From contig JBARXY010000026.1 in NCBI GenBank assembly GCA_049647585.1, positions 166,209-230,208 of the forward strand: 64,000 nucleotides of DNA. Direction: 5' to 3'. Each line of letters opens with the position of its first letter. Positions within the stretch are counted from its first letter, which is position 1. Below the pieces are notes generated by a model, which was given only the letters and a program-made list of their open reading frames with translations, was not told the DNA's origin and searched no databases. Position numbers and translations under genes: made by a program. The DNA comes from JAGQSZ01 sp049647585 (GTDB taxonomy: Bacteria; Actinomycetota; Acidimicrobiia; Acidimicrobiales; Microtrichaceae). Positions 49,018 through 56,609 of the stretch are shown in pieces.

Positions 49018-50775
49018 TCAGCCGCACTTGTAGCTCGCGTAGAACTTGTCCTTCTCGACCTTGCCGTCGGTCCAGGTTCTTGTTCTCTCTGTGGTGATCT
49101 TGCCGCAACCCGAACTGGGATGCTGAGCGGTCTGTTCTCCCTTGACGTTGAATGTGGACCACAGGTCTATCGTCACCGACGTCGAGGTGTAGGTGGGCCA
49201 CACGACCACTCCGTATGGAGTCTCGTTGCGAATCTTTAGGTCCACCGTCGGATACCAGAGAGTGGCCTCGCGACCGAACGGATAGCGGCTCAGATATTCG
49301 GAATGGGCCTTGTGCTGGGGGATGTCCAAGCCGGCGAAGAACGCGGCATTAAACAGCGTGGTCGCATACTGGCTGACACCGCCACCGATATCGGTTGTGT
49401 GCTCACCCTCGTTGATTACGCCACCTTCGAAGAATCCGTTGGCGACCGTTCGACGACCGACCGTGTCGTTGACCGAGAAGGTCTCGCCCGGGGCGATCAG
49501 TATTCCCCTGGTCAGGTCCGAGATCCGGTGGATGTTCTTGACCCGTGACTGACAGCAGGCGTGGCGGGTGGTGAACGAGCCCACGATCTGCTTCACTCCG
49601 AGCCCGGCTGCCCACTTGCGGCCGTCCGCAGCGGTGACGACCCGGTGGGGTAGAGCAATAGTGGTCTTTCCCGCCAGGAGTCCGTCGACGATCAGCTTCG
49701 GTGCCTCCGCTCCACAACAGATCTCGGCATCGGTCCCTCCGACTGGAGTGGGAACACCGTTCACGATGTCGAATTTGACGCCAGTCGGATTGGCGGACGT
49801 CTTCGCGTGCTGTGTCAACACCTTTTCGACCAACTCTCCGTCCATGGCCAGCGCGGGCGTTTTGCCTTGGACGGCGAGCCGGAAGGCGGGTCGGAATTCC
49901 TTGCCATCGATCTTGAGTTTCTTGGATCCGACCTCAAAGGTCAGTTCGCCATCGGTGGTCCGATTTGCCTCGTCGACGATCGCTTGGACCTGTTCGTCCG
50001 ATATTTGTGGCGGAGTCTCGGTTGAGTCGACGCGAATGCGGATCGTCTTGGTGACATCGCCGAGCGTCGACGGCAGGGCATCGACGAGATCGCGGACGGT
50101 TACGGAGGTCCCATTGGTGCCAGGGATCACCTTGACGCCGTCTTCGCCAGCTTCGATCTTTGGTTCGACGGGATCGGTTCGCTTGTCACCTTCGAGTTCG
50201 ACAAGCTTCCTGGCGAGCTGATCCCCATCGACCTTGACCGCGACTTTGGCTTGACGGTTGGTGAAGAACGATTCAACCCAGCGGACCGGACGGCTCGGAA
50301 TCGAGTCGTGTCGACCGAGATTCATCACCGTCCTGGAGGTGGAGTCGACGTCGAGAGTCAGACCGAGTTCACCGGCTGTGGTCTCCATGGTGCGGTCTTC
50401 GACGTCGATTGCGACCTTGGTCGAGGGAAGCTTCGAGCCGAGTTCTTCCAGCGATGATCTGAGTTCGCTGGGTGACTGTCCGCCGACGTCCTTTCCAGCG
50501 ACGGTGACGCCCCTTGCGACGTCATCGCCGTTACGCCAGGTGTCGATGCCCCATGCGGCGACTATGAGAACGATGATCACCAGTGGCGTGGCCACCAGCC
50601 ACATAGTGATCTTGCGGCGTTTCGACACTGGAACAGGGTCGCGCAAGTTGCCTTCAGCCGTGGAGGCGGAAGGTGTGACATTCACAGATTCCGTAGGAGC
50701 CGCAGGGCCTGTTTGGGGCTCGGAGCCTGTTTGGGACACAAGGTCCGTTGGAGACTCAAGTCCATTGCCCGTCAT
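49018..50775 (-). CDS. VanW-family protein with peptidoglycan-binding-type N-terminal region
   Basis: A 585-residue membrane-anchored protein. A polar N-terminus (about 1-50, SerThr/Pro rich) and KITMWLVATPLVIIVLIVAAWGIDTWRNG form an N-in anchor near residues 53-80. Two extracellular segments with VTVAGKDVGGQSPSELRSSLEELGSKL and a later similar stretch resemble the PG_binding_4 domain found in VanW and L,D-transpeptidase proteins. The C-terminal VanW domain has RVKNIHRISDLTRGILIAPGETFSVNDTVGRRTVANGFFEGGVINEGEHTTDIGGGVSQYATTLFNAAFFAGL. VanW function is unknown although linked to the cell wall. Start at ATG 50775; weak ribosome site. Operon head for WS/DGAT and reductase. Confidence 0.88.
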   Translation of the reverse strand: MTGNGLESPTDLVSQTGSEPQTGPAAPTESVNVTPSASTAEGNLRDPVPVSKRRKITMWLVATPLVIIVLIVAAWGIDTWRNGDDVARGVTVAGKDVGGQSPSELRSSLEELGSKLPSTKVAIDVEDRTMETTAGELGLTLDVDSTSRTVMNLGRHDSIPSRPVRWVESFFTNRQAKVAVKVDGDQLARKLVELEGDKRTDPVEPKIEAGEDGVKVIPGTNGTSVTVRDLVDALPSTLGDVTKTIRIRVDSTETPPQISDEQVQAIVDEANRTTDGELTFEVGSKKLKIDGKEFRPAFRLAVQGKTPALAMDGELVEKVLTQHAKTSANPTGVKFDIVNGVPTPVGGTDAEICCGAEAPKLIVDGLLAGKTTIALPHRVVTAADGRKWAAGLGVKQIVGSFTTRHACCQSRVKNIHRISDLTRGILIAPGETFSVNDTVGRRTVANGFFEGGVINEGEHTTDIGGGVSQYATTLFNAAFFAGLDIPQHKAHSEYLSRYPFGREATLWYPTVDLKIRNETPYGVVVWPTYTSTSVTIDLWSTFNVKGEQTAQHPSSGCGKITTERTRTWTDGKVEKDKFYASYKCG

Positions 50776-50825
50776 TTGGAAACTCGCTGGCTAGTGTCGA
50801 TGAAACTGATCTCAGGAGGATAGTC

Positions 50826-51689
50826 GTGCCAATCAATCCCGAAGCAGTGGGGACGGTCTCGGGCCCAGTGACCAACGAGTGGAACTCCAGGGACTCCCTG
50901 CTCTACGCGGTCGGAGTGGGTGCGGGTCAGGATCCACTCGATAGTCGCGAGCTTCCGTTCACCACCGAGAACTCCAACGGGGTAACCCAGCGGGCACTCC
51001 CGACGATGGCTGTGGTCTTGCCTACGACCTCGGGCGCTTATGCCAACATCGGCAGCTTCAACCCCGCGATGTTGGTCCACGGAGAACAGAGCGTGACGTG
51101 GCACCGCGAGCTGCCAGTGGCCGGTTCGATCACGTCGACCACCGAGATCACCGCCATCTGGGACAAGGGCAAAGGAGCTGTCGTAGAGGCCACGACTCGG
51201 GCGCTCATGGCTGACCAACCGCTGTTCGACCTGGTTATGTCCGTGTACATCCGGGGAGAAGGCGGCTGGGGTGGAGAACGCGGCCCGAGCGGAGCTCGCA
51301 ATGTCGCACCCGACCGGGAGGCCGACCATTCGATTGGCGTACAGACTCGACCCGAGCAGGCCCTTCTCTATCGATTGACAGGGGACCGAAACCCGCTGCA
51401 CTCCGACCCCACGTTTGCTGCCATGGCTGGCTTTGATCGTCCGATTCTTCACGGCCTCTGCACCTATGGGTTCGCAGGCCGGGCGCTGCTCCACGCTTTC
51501 GCCGGTTCGGATCCAGCCAGGATGCGATCGATCGAGGGCCGTTTCGCGTCGCCAGTGATGCCTGGTGAAGGGCTGACTGTCAGAGCCTGGGACCAGGGCG
51601 ATGGGGATGCGGTGTTCAACGTGGCAGGCGGCGACGGCAGGATCGTCATCGATGCAGGTCACATCACCTTTGACCCTCCCACCGAGTGA
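50826..51689 (+). CDS. MaoC-family (R)-enoyl-CoA hydratase 2
   Basis: A 287-residue double-hotdog dehydratase. The hydratase-2 signature YRLTGDRNPLHSDPTFAAMAGFDRPILHGLCTYGFAGRAL carries the catalytic Asp and His (TGDRNPLH). LPVAGSITSTTEITAIWDKGKGAVVEATTRAL is the N-terminal half. It hydrates trans-2-enoyl-CoA to (3R)-hydroxyacyl-CoA, which the MFE-2-like SDR at 38446 would oxidise. In eukaryotes both activities are fused; here they are separate. Start: GTG at 50826 has AGGAGG at 50815-50820, 5 bases upstream; an open stretch of 26 codons before it was rejected. A TAGTGT hexamer at 50792-50797 could be its -10. Divergent from the VanW gene. Confidence 0.92.
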   Translation: MPINPEAVGTVSGPVTNEWNSRDSLLYAVGVGAGQDPLDSRELPFTTENSNGVTQRALPTMAVVLPTTSGAYANIGSFNPAMLVHGEQSVTWHRELPVAGSITSTTEITAIWDKGKGAVVEATTRALMADQPLFDLVMSVYIRGEGGWGGERGPSGARNVAPDREADHSIGVQTRPEQALLYRLTGDRNPLHSDPTFAAMAGFDRPILHGLCTYGFAGRALLHAFAGSDPARMRSIEGRFASPVMPGEGLTVRAWDQGDGDAVFNVAGGDGRIVIDAGHITFDPPTE

Positions 51690-51729
51690 ATCGAATCGCA
51701 CTTGGTTCCTTGGACCCGACCCTGGAGCT

Positions 51730-52389
51730 TCAGAAGAGGGTCAGGTCGGGTTCGCGGGCACCGCGCAGCTGGTCGTAGTCGACCTCGACCCAGTCCATTC
51801 CGCGTGACTCGGCCATAACGCGAGCCTGCGGCTTGACCACCTGGGCGACGAACATTCCGCGTACCCCGCGCAGCGCAGGGTCACGTTCCATTCGTTCCAG
51901 ATAGCGGGCGAGTTGCTCGACACCGTCGATTTCGCCGCGGCGCTTGACCTCGATAGCTACTGCCTGCCCGTTGGCGTCGCGGCACAGCAGGTCGACCGGC
52001 CCGATGTCGGTCGGAAACTCGCGCCTGACCAGCACCAGGCCCTCGGCGATCGAAGTCGGGTCTGCAGCAAGAAGTTCCTGCAGGTGCGCTTCGACCCCAT
52101 CCTTGGTCAGTCCCGGGTCGACTCCGAGTTCGTGGGCGCTGTCGGAGAGCACCTCGAACATGTTTATGGTCAGAGTCTCGGACTTGGGGTTGGTGACGGT
52201 CCAGTAGCCATCGTGTTCGACGAGGCGGTTGGGGGCGTTCATCCAGTTGAGGGGCTTGTAGGCGCCGCCGTCAGCATGGATCGCAACACAGCCGTCGGCC
52301 TTGACCATGATCAGGCGGAGGGCCTCGGGAAGGTGGGCGGACAGACGGCCCTCGTAGTCGACCGAACAGCGTGCAATTACCAGGCGCAT
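51730..52389 (-). CDS. nucS: Mismatch-specific endonuclease NucS (EndoMS)
   Basis: A 219-residue protein matching Nuc[57 protein letters not shown] is the N-terminal dimerisation domain; the C-terminal RecB-like nuclease has [40 protein letters not shown] with the catalytic Asp, Glu-x-Lys. The tail LTLF resembles the sliding-clamp binding end of mycobacterial NucS. NucS performs non-canonical mismatch repair in actinobacteria and archaea lacking MutS/MutL, cutting both strands at mismatches. It lies 12 bases after the DUF4395 gene and is probably cotranscribed. Its start ATG at 52389 has a weak ACCGAG site. Confidence 0.95.
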   Translation of the reverse strand: MRLVIARCSVDYEGRLSAHLPEALRLIMVKADGCVAIHADGGAYKPLNWMNAPNRLVEHDGYWTVTNPKSETLTINMFEVLSDSAHELGVDPGLTKDGVEAHLQELLAADPTSIAEGLVLVRREFPTDIGPVDLLCRDANGQAVAIEVKRRGEIDGVEQLARYLERMERDPALRGVRGMFVAQVVKPQARVMAESRGMDWVEVDYDQLRGAREPDLTLF

Positions 52390-52401
52390 CGCTCGGTGAG
52401 T

Positions 52402-52920
52402 CTAGGCGTCGACCTGCTGCTTGGCCCCAGCCAGGCGTGGGTAGCGCAGCGAGAGGTCGTTGCACTCCTCGCAAACTGACTCCGGGATGACTCCCAGCGC
52501 CATGAGCAGCGAGAACATCCTGCAGCCGAGACAGAAACCCAGAGCGGCTTCGAGTGTGGCGGCCACCGCAAGCATTGCGATTACGATTCGTGCCGCGCCC
52601 GGCGCACCGGCCAACCACAGGATCGAGGCGCTGAGTGTGAATGTCACGCCGATCGCCTGGGCGAAGCGCTTTGGTGGCCCGGGCACCATCTTGGTGTGCT
52701 GTGGCAGTCGGGGAGCGACGACCTTGGTGGCGATCAGCCCGAGGGGGCTGAAGCGCGGTCCGCTGGCGACTCTGGCCACAAATCCGAACGTCAAGGGAAT
52801 CAGAACCCAACCCCATCCGAGGCCGGCCACCAGGATCGCCATGAGAACGACTCCGGTGGCTACTGCACGGGCGGCGACGTCGTTGACGGGATTTGGAAAC
52901 GAAAAGAAAGGTTCGCTCAT
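52402..52920 (-). CDS. DUF4395-family membrane protein
   Basis: A 172-residue protein: FFSFPNPVNDVAARAVATGVVLMAILVAGLGWGWVLIPLTFGFVARVASGPRFSPLGLIATKVVAPRLP and GPPKRFAQAIGVTFTLSASILWLAGAPGAARIVIAMLAVAATLEAALGFCLGCRMFSLLM match DUF4395 with about four membrane segments. The CxxC at GFCLGC and SVCEECNDL suggest metal or redox chemistry; function unknown. Some actinobacterial DUF4395 genes sit beside thioredoxin-like genes; here the neighbour is nucS. Start: ATG at 52920 is 8 bases after TACTCT; an 11-codon extension is rejected. An inverted repeat overlaps the -35. Confidence 0.82.
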   Translation of the reverse strand: MSEPFFSFPNPVNDVAARAVATGVVLMAILVAGLGWGWVLIPLTFGFVARVASGPRFSPLGLIATKVVAPRLPQHTKMVPGPPKRFAQAIGVTFTLSASILWLAGAPGAARIVIAMLAVAATLEAALGFCLGCRMFSLLMALGVIPESVCEECNDLSLRYPRLAGAKQQVDA

Positions 52921-52928
52921 CGAGAAGG

Positions 52929-52957
52929 AGAGTAGATTCCTAATCCCGACCAATCAA
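52929..52957 (-). promoter_or_regulatory. Promoter of the DUF4395-nucS unit: TTGATT - 17 bp - TACTCT
   Basis: On the minus strand TTGATT (52952-52957) and TACTCT (52929-52934) are separated by 17 bases, and the -10 ends 8 bases before the ATG at 52920. The -35 is inside the loop of a 12-bp inverted repeat. Confidence 0.6.
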
Positions 52958-52969
52958 GTCGGGATTAGG
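52939..52969. promoter_or_regulatory. 12-bp perfect inverted repeat around the -35, candidate operator
   Basis: CCTAATCCCGAC (52939-52950) and GTCGGGATTAGG (52958-52969) are exact complements with a 7-base loop CAATCAA. The loop contains the -35 of the DUF4395 promoter. It could be an operator, or a terminator for the upstream small gene, whose stop lies 22 bases away. Confidence 0.6.
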
Positions 52970-52991
52970 CGCCGGATCGGGCACCCATCCA

Positions 52992-53198
52992 CTAGGCAGC
53001 GATGGCCCGACGAACATCCTCAATCGGAAGACTGACGGTGGTGGGCTCGTCGACGACGTAGCCGGTCACCTCGGGGTCAAGAGCAATCACGACTTGGCGG
53101 TGGCCTTTCTGGCCGTAGATCTCGGCGACGGTCCCTCGGACTTCGGAGACTCCCCACAGGAACGCCACTAAATCGCCAGCCTTCAGATCTTCTTTCAT
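52992..53198 (-). CDS. 68-residue SH3-like small protein, coupled to the HEPN-like gene
   Basis: The protein MKEDLKAGDLVAFLWGVSEVRGTVAEIYGQKGHRQVVIALDPEVTGYVVDEPTTVSLPIEDVRRAIAA resembles a small beta-barrel: 'AGDLVAFLWGxSxVRGTVxEIYGxxxxRQVVIxLxPE' is a repeated SH3-like pattern seen in many small bacterial proteins (compare DUF2945-like). It has a strong ribosome site (AGGAGG at 53203-53208) overlapping the stop codon of the preceding HEPN-like gene, so it is translationally coupled. Function unknown; candidate antitoxin or modulator. Start ATG at 53198. Confidence 0.6.
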   Translation of the reverse strand: MKEDLKAGDLVAFLWGVSEVRGTVAEIYGQKGHRQVVIALDPEVTGYVVDEPTTVSLPIEDVRRAIAA

Positions 53199-53208
53199 GG
53201 GTCCTCCT

Positions 53209-53808
53209 TCACCAAGGCTCGGGCGTGCCGAGGACGCGAGCCAAGCCCGCAGCAACGGTGAGGTCGATTGTACCGGCTAGGGCTTCGAGCGAACGTCGGT
53301 GTTGCAAGTAGGACTTCTTGGTAGCCCTTACTGCACCGGACGCCTCGAGCCCACCGATCCTTGCCTCGTCGCCATGTCCAATGGCGTTGCGGTAGTCCAC
53401 GAGCAGATCAAGCAAGTCGAGCTGCTCGACTGTCGCTGGTCCGGCAGCCTTGAGCTCCTCGATGAGGTTGAAGCCCAAGCGCCCGAAGTCGTGACCGAGG
53501 GTCGAACGTCGGGGGTTGTGGGTATCGAGCTTCCGACCTTGCCGGATAAGAAGGTGAAGAAGCTGCCGTTGCCCAGCGATCGCAGTATCGACATGAACTC
53601 TCGTTGCCTCGTCGTGGAGGTCTCGACAGTAACTCTGGAATTGGGCGACCAAAGCCAAGAACAGACTCCGATTGAGCTGGGTTGTGCCCCACCGACGCCC
53701 CGAGCCAGAACCAGTGAGGTTGGCGTGAACTGCCTCCAGCTCAGCCAGTCGAGCAAGCCCCGGGCCACACCATTGGTCCAGTGCCGACGAGCATTCGTTC
53801 ATGCTCAC
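53209..53808 (-). CDS. HEPN-like protein, possible toxin component
   Basis: 199 residues, all-helical. DYRNAIGHGDEARIG contains RNxxxH, the Rx4-6H motif of HEPN RNases, in a RiboL-PSP-HEPN-like setting (LDLLDLLVDYRNAIGHG). RSLFLALVAQFQSYCRDLHDEATRVHVDTAIAGQ and GFNLIEELKAAGPATVEQ are helical blocks. HEPN nucleases are toxins in HEPN-MNT pairs or effectors in defence systems, but the partner here is a 68-residue SH3-like protein and no MNT gene, so classification as a toxin is inference. GTG at 53808 is used; ATG at 53802 is an alternative. It is located between DUF4395/nucS and typA on the minus strand. Confidence 0.5.
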   Translation of the reverse strand: MSMNECSSALDQWCGPGLARLAELEAVHANLTGSGSGRRWGTTQLNRSLFLALVAQFQSYCRDLHDEATRVHVDTAIAGQRQLLHLLIRQGRKLDTHNPRRSTLGHDFGRLGFNLIEELKAAGPATVEQLDLLDLLVDYRNAIGHGDEARIGGLEASGAVRATKKSYLQHRRSLEALAGTIDLTVAAGLARVLGTPEPW

Positions 53809-53909
53809 CAGATTGGCAGGTCCCGCAGCTGTCGTCTCCTCAAGCTCGATACCGCTACCGGAACACTATTTTGGAGAAGGATCTCTGTGGTTTTGAAGGC
53901 GAGCCGGAC

Positions 53910-55811
53910 TCAGGAGACCTTTGCGCTCTTGGATGCCTTGGTCAGGCGGGCGCGTTCACCGGAGTTGAGGTGGGTCTTGCGAAGTCGCACTGCCTTTGGG
54001 GTCACTTCGATGCACTCGTCTTCGGCGAGGAACTCGAGTGCCTGCTCGAGTGACAGTCGCCTGGGCGGTGTCAGCCGCTCGGTGTTGTCCGAGGACGACG
54101 TCCGCATGTTTGTCAGCTTCTTCTCTCGACAGATGTTGACGTCCATGTCCTCGGAGCGTGAGTTCTCGCCGATGATCATGCCCTCATAGACCTCTTCGCC
54201 AGGACCCACGAACAGCGACGAGCGTTCCTGGACCTGCACGACGGCGTAGCCGGTGACGGGGCCGGAGCGGTCAGCAACCACGGAGCCGCGCTCACGGGAG
54301 CGGATCTCGCCGAACCAGGGGGCCCAGCCGTCGAAGATTTGGTGGAGCATGCCGGTGCCTCGGGTCTCGGTGAGGAACTCGGTGCGGAATCCGAGCAGAC
54401 CACGGGCTGGAACCCGTTGCTCGATGCGAACCCAACCGGTGCCGTGGTTGACCATGTCGACCAGTTGGCCCTTGCGGGTGGCAAGAAGCTGGCTGACAGC
54501 GCCGAGGTACTCCTCGGGCACGTCGACCGAGACTGACTCGACGGGCTCGTGAACCTTGCCGTCGATCTCCTTGGTCACGACCTGGGGCTTGCCGACGGTC
54601 AGCTCGAAGCCCTCACGGCGCATGGTCTCGACAAGGACGGCGAGCTGGAGTTCCCCACGGGCGTGGACCTCCCAGGTGTCGGGCCGGGCGGTTGGCATGA
54701 CGCGGAGGCTGACGTTGCCGATCAGTTCGTTGTCGAGGCGAGCCTTGATCTGTCGGGCTGTGACCTTGTCGCCGTCGCGTCCGTTGAGCGGTGAGGTGTT
54801 GACACCGAGGGTCATGGCCAGGCTGGGCTCGTCGACGGTGATGACTGGGAGCGGCCGTGGGTCGTTGGGATCGCTGAGGGTCTCACCGATGGTGACCTCG
54901 TCGATCCCGGCGACTGCGATGATCTCACCTGGCCCGGCCGATTCGACCTCAATACGGGCATTGTTCTCGGTCACGTACAGGATCGCGACCTTGGCGCGCT
55001 CGATGGATCCGTCGGCCCGACACCACGCAACCTGTTGACCCTTGCGGATGGTTCCGTGAATGACGCGGCACATGGCGAGTCGCCCGACGAAAGCGCTCGA
55101 ATCCAGGTTGGTGACCCAGGCCTGCAGCGGATGCTCGGGCAGGTAGCGGGGAGCCGGAAGATGGTTGACCAGCAGCTCGAACAGCGGCGTCAGGTCTTCG
55201 GCCAGATCATCGGGTGTCTCGGGACGGGTCATGCTGGCGCGTCCGGCACGGCCGTTGCAGTAGATGACGGGGAAGTCGATCTGGTCGATGTCGGCGTCGA
55301 GGTCCATGAACAGGTCCTCGACCTCGGAGACGACCTCGTCGATACGTGCGTCGGCCCGGTCGACCTTGTTGACCGCCAAGATGACCGGCAGGTTGAGCGA
55401 CAGCGCCTTGCGAAGCACGAAGCGGGTCTGGGGTAGCGGACCCTCGGATGCGTCGACAAGCAGGATCACGCCGTCGACCATGGTGAGCGCACGTTCGACC
55501 TCGCCACCGAAGTCGGCGTGACCGGGCGTGTCGACGATGTTGATCTTGACCTCGTCGCGACCCTCGCCCGTCCAACGGACAGCGGTGTTCTTGGCCAGGA
55601 TCGTGATGCCCTTCTCGCGCTCCAGATCCGTGCTGTCCATGACGCGATCGACCTCGACCGCGCCCTCACGGAAGGCGCCTCCCTGGCGGAGCATGGCATC
55701 GACAAGAGTGGTCTTGCCATGGTCGACGTGGGCGATGATCGCCACGTTGCGGATGCCTTCTACAGGGATTCCCTCTGAGTTGTCAGTGGGGGTGTCGGCG
55801 GTTGTGGTCAT
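53910..55811 (-). CDS. typA: Translational GTPase TypA (BipA)
   Basis: A 633-residue ribosome-associated GTPase of normal length. G1 [16 protein letters not shown]2 [10 protein letters not shown]3 [11 protein letters not shown]4 NKVDRADA, then domain [19 protein letters not shown] and domain III/V with [27 protein letters not shown] and [28 protein letters not shown]. The C-terminal domain [56 protein letters not shown] end is TypA specific ([26 protein letters not shown]). It functions in stress and ribosome assembly, typically cold shock. Start ATG at 55811. A 100-base gap separates it from the HEPN-like gene. Confidence 0.97.
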   Translation of the reverse strand: MTTTADTPTDNSEGIPVEGIRNVAIIAHVDHGKTTLVDAMLRQGGAFREGAVEVDRVMDSTDLEREKGITILAKNTAVRWTGEGRDEVKINIVDTPGHADFGGEVERALTMVDGVILLVDASEGPLPQTRFVLRKALSLNLPVILAVNKVDRADARIDEVVSEVEDLFMDLDADIDQIDFPVIYCNGRAGRASMTRPETPDDLAEDLTPLFELLVNHLPAPRYLPEHPLQAWVTNLDSSAFVGRLAMCRVIHGTIRKGQQVAWCRADGSIERAKVAILYVTENNARIEVESAGPGEIIAVAGIDEVTIGETLSDPNDPRPLPVITVDEPSLAMTLGVNTSPLNGRDGDKVTARQIKARLDNELIGNVSLRVMPTARPDTWEVHARGELQLAVLVETMRREGFELTVGKPQVVTKEIDGKVHEPVESVSVDVPEEYLGAVSQLLATRKGQLVDMVNHGTGWVRIEQRVPARGLLGFRTEFLTETRGTGMLHQIFDGWAPWFGEIRSRERGSVVADRSGPVTGYAVVQVQERSSLFVGPGEEVYEGMIIGENSRSEDMDVNICREKKLTNMRTSSSDNTERLTPPRRLSLEQALEFLAEDECIEVTPKAVRLRKTHLNSGERARLTKASKSAKVS

Positions 55812-55970
55812 TCGTGATTCCGGTCATGGGGCAGCGCAAAGCGCGCTGGAAAAAGTGGGACGGACAATTCTGCCAGCAATGGGGCTCTCACCCCGAACCC
55901 GGAGCTGTGACACCTGACGGGGAGTGACGCCGTTTCGCGGGCCGGAGCCGGTCGGCCGCTTTGGATCTGC

Positions 55971-56609
55971 TCAGCCGAGCAATCCGAGATCGACCAACTC
56001 GGCCCGCGTTCGAGCGGCGTCCACGAATAGGAGCGAGCGGATCCCCACAGCCCTGGCCCCCTCGACGTTCGTGGCTGAATCATCGACGAACAACGCCAAC
56101 TCGGGTGCGACTCCCGCCAAATCGAGCGCTGCTTCGAATATCCGAGGATCGGGCTTGAGAAATCCAAGACTCCCCGATACGACGACCCCGTCGAGCAGGT
56201 CGAAGTGGGGGTGACCTGTGACCTGGGGAAAGGTTTCGGCCGAGAAGTTGGTCAGGCCGAACTGAGCGACCCCGGCTTCTTTGACTTCGCCGAGAAGTTC
56301 GAGCATTCCATCGACAGGTCCCGGAATCGTCTCGATCCAACGATCCAGCACTGCGAGCACCTGGGTCTTGTACTTCGGATGCTGTGCGATCACCTCGTCC
56401 ATCACGGTCGCGTAGGGCTCACCGCCATCGCAGCGAGAGTTGTGCGACGACGTCCACACGTTCGACACGAAGTGTTCCAACTCGTCTGGGTCATCGAAGA
56501 GGGTTCGATACAGACATAGCGGATCCCAGCGGAGCAGGACGTTGCCGACATCCCAGAACACGGCGCTTGGCGTTGGATCGACTGTCGTTGCGGGCATCGG
56601 GGAAATCAC
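55971..56609 (-). CDS. HAD-IA family hydrolase
   Basis: A 212-residue haloacid dehalogenase-like hydrolase. Motif I is FWDVGNVLL (Asp-x-Gly in place of the common DxDGT), motif II LTNFS, motif III KPDPRIFEAA, motif IV LFVDDSATNVEGARAVG. This set fits the HAD-IA branch related to YihX/epoxide-hydrolase N-terminal phosphatases, which use WDxGNVL-type motif I. It is probably a phosphatase of a sugar phosphate or similar; substrate unknown. Start: GTG at 56609 overlaps the UbiB gene stop (GTGA); a second ATG is 12 bases downstream. It is the last gene of the cysQ-ubiB-HAD operon. Confidence 0.85.
   Translation of the reverse strand: MISPMPATTVDPTPSAVFWDVGNVLLRWDPLCLYRTLFDDPDELEHFVSNVWTSSHNSRCDGGEPYATVMDEVIAQHPKYKTQVLAVLDRWIETIPGPVDGMLELLGEVKEAGVAQFGLTNFSAETFPQVTGHPHFDLLDGVVVSGSLGFLKPDPRIFEAALDLAGVAPELALFVDDSATNVEGARAVGIRSLLFVDAARTRAELVDLGLLG

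Noticed and set aside
50772..51701. A 309-codon minus-strand frame opposite the MaoC gene
   Set aside because: Antisense to the hydratase-2 signature; no independent coding signal.
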